From Sphingomonas sp. NFR04 (GTDB lineage Bacteria; Pseudomonadota; Alphaproteobacteria; Sphingomonadales; Sphingomonadaceae): DNA of 64,000 bases. Location: assembly GCF_900114095.1 (NCBI RefSeq), contig NZ_FORV01000008.1, positions 165,843-229,842 of the forward strand. Direction: 5' to 3'. Made by a program: the position numbers and the translations under genes. The notes below the pieces were generated by a model, which saw nothing but the letters and a program-made list of their open reading frames with translations, was not told the DNA's origin and searched no databases. Shown piece after piece: positions 61,143-64,000 of this stretch; within the stretch, counting starts at the first letter, position 1; the number at the start of each line of letters is the position of its first letter.

Positions 61143-61499
61143 ATGCGAGTCGGCGAGGATCTCACGGCCAAGGCGTTGTTGGCGCTCGAGGAGGCGTTGC
61201 ACGAGTGCCGATATCGCCCCGTGCACCGCTCCCGCGCGCTCGGCCTGGCGCTCGCCTACCTCTGGGGGATCAAGCGCGGCAGCACGAGCGACTTTATCAC
61301 CTTCTGGCTCGAGATCGCATCCGACAATTATGTGCTGCGGTTCGGCAGCGCGGACAGGTCTCTCGACCGGATATATTCGATCGTCGAGCGGGAGCGCGAC
61401 GACGAACTGTCCCACGCCGTCTGGCGCGAGGTGCAGGCCCGCGTTGGCTCTGGCGGGCCGGATTGTCGGCCCGACCCAGCTCGGCTGAAATGGCCTTAG
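61143..61499 (+). CDS. Small unknown protein
   Basis: From ATG 61143 the 118-residue protein MRVGEDLTAKALLALEEALH is helical with SDFITFWLEIASDNYVL. The same frame is open upstream to 60948 but loses protein character. No family recognised. Confidence 0.55.
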   Translation: MRVGEDLTAKALLALEEALHECRYRPVHRSRALGLALAYLWGIKRGSTSDFITFWLEIASDNYVLRFGSADRSLDRIYSIVERERDDELSHAVWREVQARVGSGGPDCRPDPARLKWP

Positions 61500-61525
61500 G
61501 GCGCATACGGTTATAACCGAGCGAT

Positions 61526-61720
61526 CTAGTGCCGGTGCTCCGCCCGCAGGCTCTCTAGCGCGGTCAGCGCGAAGTCGCGGAAGATCCGCTGCCAATGGTC
61601 GCCAGCGCGGTCCCATGGACGATCGTCCAGCGTGCCGTGGCGGCGGCTCTCCCACAGATCAGCGGCCAGGCTCTCGATCAAGGCTTCTTCGTCGTTCGCG
61701 GCGCAGAGGCGGCAGGGCAT
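61526..61720 (-). CDS. Small unknown protein with CxxC
   Basis: From ATG 61720 the 64-residue protein starts MPCRLCAANDEEALIESLAA. It lies directly after the SRAP gene on the same strand (31 bases). No clear ribosome site. No family recognised. Confidence 0.45.
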   Translation of the reverse strand: MPCRLCAANDEEALIESLAADLWESRRHGTLDDRPWDRAGDHWQRIFRDFALTALESLRAEHRH

Positions 61721-61751
61721 GGCCACGATGTAGTGAGGCGCGCGCGAACTC

Positions 61752-62384
61752 CTAGGCGCCGGCGGCGCGCGTCGGGAACACCGGCCCGCGCACTGCCATC
61801 CTCTCGGCATCATAGGGCCGCTGCAGGTCGACGATCTCGTCATAGCTCCCGCGCAGCCAGCGATCGACGTCACCGGGCTCCAGGATCGTGATCATCGCCT
61901 TCGGGTGGATCGGTGCGACGAGCTCGTTCGCGTCGCAGGTCACCATCGTGAAGCCCGGCCCGGCGACGGTCATCTGCCAGAAGCCCGCGACGGCGAACGT
62001 CGGCTGATCCGTGACGCTGAACCACATCTCCCCCTTGAGCGGGGGCTTGCCGTCGCCCAGGTCGTGCTTCTCGGGCGTGAACTCCGCGAACTCGGTCAGA
62101 GGAACGATACAGCGGTTTTCCGGCTTCTCGGCGAGGCGCCGCCACTGGGCGAGCTTCAGGTTGCGGACGTTGGTCATCGGCCACGCCGCCCGGCCGCCCA
62201 GCACGTCCCAGCTCATGACGTCCCAGGCCCGCTCGCCCGCCTGCTCCCGGATGACATAGTTGCGGGACTTCGGCCGCAGCTCGGCCGGCGCGAAGCGATT
62301 GTCGCGCGGCCGCTCTATGAAGAGCTTGCTGGTCGCGCCGAAGAGCGTCTCAGGCTCGCCGCGGAATCGGGCTCGGTTGCACAT
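61752..62384 (-). CDS. SRAP/YedK-type abasic-site protein
   Basis: From ATG 62384 the protein has 210 residues and starts MCNRARF; Cys2, exposed after Met removal, forms the covalent link to abasic sites in single-stranded DNA. Conserved features include FAPAELRP, NVRNLKLAQWRRL with NRCIVPLTEFAEF, and PIHPKAM with the catalytic His. The upstream in-frame GTG at 62525 is rejected because Cys2 must be N-terminal. It may belong to the host or the phage. Confidence 0.88.
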   Translation of the reverse strand: MCNRARFRGEPETLFGATSKLFIERPRDNRFAPAELRPKSRNYVIREQAGERAWDVMSWDVLGGRAAWPMTNVRNLKLAQWRRLAEKPENRCIVPLTEFAEFTPEKHDLGDGKPPLKGEMWFSVTDQPTFAVAGFWQMTVAGPGFTMVTCDANELVAPIHPKAMITILEPGDVDRWLRGSYDEIVDLQRPYDAERMAVRGPVFPTRAAGA

Positions 62385-62709
62385 ACTCCTAACGCTACCA
62401 CTCTCCGCCGCGCACGCCAGCCGTACTGCAACGTTGAAATTGACGGGCCGCGCGAGCCTAAGCGGCGCCGGACGGTGTGTCGCTCGCCCGCGCGAAAGGG
62501 GGGTGGCAACAGGCGAGCGACGCACCTCATGTAGGCTGGCGGCACGAGATCGACAGACCCGGCAACGTCCGTAGCGCGCAGTTGATGTAGGGTGATTGTC
62601 GCCTCACCTGGAGATGCGGAAAGGGTACCGCGTGAGGCGACGGAAAATCCTTTACGGGATTATCCCTACTGCCGAGTTAAGGCTGATCAGTCAGGTTGCC
62701 GCTCTCTCC

Positions 62710-62842
<133 letters not shown>

Positions 62843-62943
62843 CTCCAAAAAATGGGCAAAGCGGAGCGCGTGGAGAGAGCGGCCATGCGAGTGTATCGAG
62901 GTGTGAGCCCTAAGCAAATGAAATATCGGGCAGCCGATACAAC

Positions 62944-62981
62944 AAAGCCCGATCACCCAAGGCATGGGGTGATCGGGCTTT
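62944..62981. terminator. Bidirectional terminator-like hairpin
   Basis: AAAGCCCGATCACCC (62944-62958) pairs perfectly with GGGTGATCGGGCTTT (62967-62981). The A and T ends make it work in both directions. No gene ends close by. Confidence 0.8.
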
Positions 62982-63193
62982 GAAGGCTCCGAAGAACGGC
63001 GCAGAAGGTTCATTGACTGCGCGACTGACGATATCGGCGAGCTGGGCCGTGTCAATTTGATCCGAGAGCGCGGTGTCCTGTGCTGGGACATTTAAGCGCT
63101 CGCCGATAGTGCTGGCGGTCGCCAAGCAAGCTCTTCACCGCTGTCGCCGCCAAGTGATGGAAGATCCGCTTCAGTTCTAGCCCAAAACGAATA

Positions 63194-63221
63194 GGGCCGG
63201 GATGGCGTACCATCCCGGCCC
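63194..63221 (-). terminator. Flagellin terminator
   Basis: GGGCCGGGATGG (63194-63205), loop of four, CCATCCCGGCCC (63210-63221); on the minus strand a T-rich stretch (TATTCGTTTT) follows. It is 40 bases after the flagellin stop. Confidence 0.82.
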
Positions 63222-63260
63222 CCGCTAGCCTTCGGCCCCCAGGGTTGGGGCCTTAGGTTA

Positions 63261-64000
63261 TTAGCGGAACAGCGAAGTGATCGTCTGCGGCGCCTGGTTG
63301 GCGATCGACAGAGCCTGAACGCCGAGCTGCTGCTTGACCTGCAGAGCCTGCAGTCGAGCCGATTCCTTCGCCAGATCGGCGTCGACAAGGTTGCCGATGC
63401 CGCCGTCGATCACGTCCGACAGCTTGCTGGTGAAGGTCTGCTGAGCATCGATCTTGCGCGAAGCGGCGCCGAGCGTGCTGAGCGTAGTCTTCAGGTTGTC
63501 CGAAGTGGTCTTCAGCGTGTCCACCATGGCCTGCGCAGCAGCCTGGGTGTCGATCTTGCCGGTCGACGCGACGGTGATCGTCGAGCCGCCGAGGTCGAGG
63601 CCCTGGTTCGCAACGGTCAGCGAATCCGGGTTCCACGCAGTGGTGGTGGTGTTCGAATCCTGCAGCGACTGCAGCGCCGTCACCTGACCGCCCGAAGCCT
63701 TGAGCAGGTTCGTGCCGTTGAAGTCCGACGCGTTGACGATCGTGGTGATCTGGTCACGAAGCGCGGTGAAGTCCTTGTTCAGGGCGTCACGGGTCGCGGT
63801 GTCGATACCCTTATCGGCAGACTGACGGGCCTTCGCCTGCATCTGGTTGACGATGTCGGAGATCTGCTCGGCGCCGGCAACGGCGACGTCAGTCACGCTC
63901 TTGGCACGGCTGAGCGACGACGAAACCGCCTTCAGGCCGCCCAGGTCGCCACGGAGGCCCTGTGCGATCGTGTAGGAAGCCGAGTCATCCTTGGTCGAGG
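63261..64000 (-). CDS. fliC: Flagellin, C-terminal part (5' end off window)
   Basis: The frame is open to the window edge, so the N-terminus is missing; about 246 residues are visible. DSASYTIAQGLRGDLGGLKA and ISDIVNQMQAKARQSADKGI belong to the conserved helical region, and QLGVQALSIANQAPQTITSLFR is the typical C-terminus. It forms the filament. Together with flgEKL at the left it brackets the prophage. Confidence 0.93.
   Translation of the reverse strand, partial: STKDDSASYTIAQGLRGDLGGLKAVSSSLSRAKSVTDVAVAGAEQISDIVNQMQAKARQSADKGIDTATRDALNKDFTALRDQITTIVNASDFNGTNLLKASGGQVTALQSLQDSNTTTTAWNPDSLTVANQGLDLGGSTITVASTGKIDTQAAAQAMVDTLKTTSDNLKTTLSTLGAASRKIDAQQTFTSKLSDVIDGGIGNLVDADLAKESARLQALQVKQQLGVQALSIANQAPQTITSLFR

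Overview
The window is high-GC DNA from an alphaproteobacterium, most likely a sphingomonad. Three things point there: a Weimberg-type xylose operon very close to that of Caulobacter, an alphaproteobacterial flagellar set with FlbT, and an exosortase-type PEP-CTERM protein ending in the PEPxxW form common in sphingomonads. The assignment is by recognition only; no database was searched.

Host left arm (1-19078). It starts inside xylD (xylonate dehydratase). A TetR regulator with a palindrome upstream and a secreted retropepsin-like/TPR protein follow. Next is the minus-strand operon xylX-xylB-xylC, with a LacI-type operator (7239-7252) in front. Then come a thymidylate kinase-like gene, an unknown gene, a sigma-70-like gene and flagellar genes: a lytic transglycosylase with an odd cysteine run, fliJ-like, fliI and flbT on the minus strand, and flgE, flgK and flgL on the plus strand. 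A family 5 uracil-DNA glycosylase, folK and tRNA-Lys(UUU) close this arm. Two copies of a REP-like inverted repeat lie at 1602-1696 and 8049-8143.

Prophage (about 19.08 to 58.2 kb, perhaps to 59.5 kb). A P4-type tyrosine integrase sits directly after tRNA-Lys. An accessory block (20.6-25.6 kb) holds an AlpA regulator, tandem-duplicated small unknown genes, an SNase-like nuclease, DUF1488-like genes and paired cysteine-motif proteins. The control region (25.6-27.4 kb) has a MerR-like regulator, an XRE repressor and a small Cro-like protein, linked by repeated TTGGAAATTTATCAT-type operators. Replication genes follow (primase, DnaB helicase, DUF1376). Then comes a cargo region with two ArsR-like regulators around a PEP-CTERM protein, and then HNH and terminase genes. 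The virion genes are of HK97 siphovirus type: portal, protease, capsid, head-tail joining, tail tube, tail chaperones with a GGGAAAG slippery site, a lipoprotein, a tape measure, a distal tail protein and an S74 fibre. Lysis genes (holin-like, GH19 endolysin, overlapping spanins) and two polysaccharide-directed enzymes (SGNH hydrolase, beta-helix protein) end it. A membrane acyltransferase next to them may be a lysogenic-conversion gene.

Right arm (about 59.5-64 kb). phbB, two small unknown genes, an SRAP/YedK protein and the 3' part of a flagellin gene are host-like. The flagellar genes therefore flank the prophage. I found no copy of the tRNA-Lys 3' end on the right, so attR is unplaced. 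Before the flagellin lies a gene-poor stretch with G runs of 19 and 74 bases, which look like either an assembly or sequencing artefact or a highly unusual tract.

The observations most worth following are the lysogeny operator set, the slippery site and the lipoprotein-plus-terminator in the tail module, the surface-polysaccharide group of genes at the right end of the phage, the PEP-CTERM/ArsR cargo, and the unexplained small duplicated genes after the integrase.
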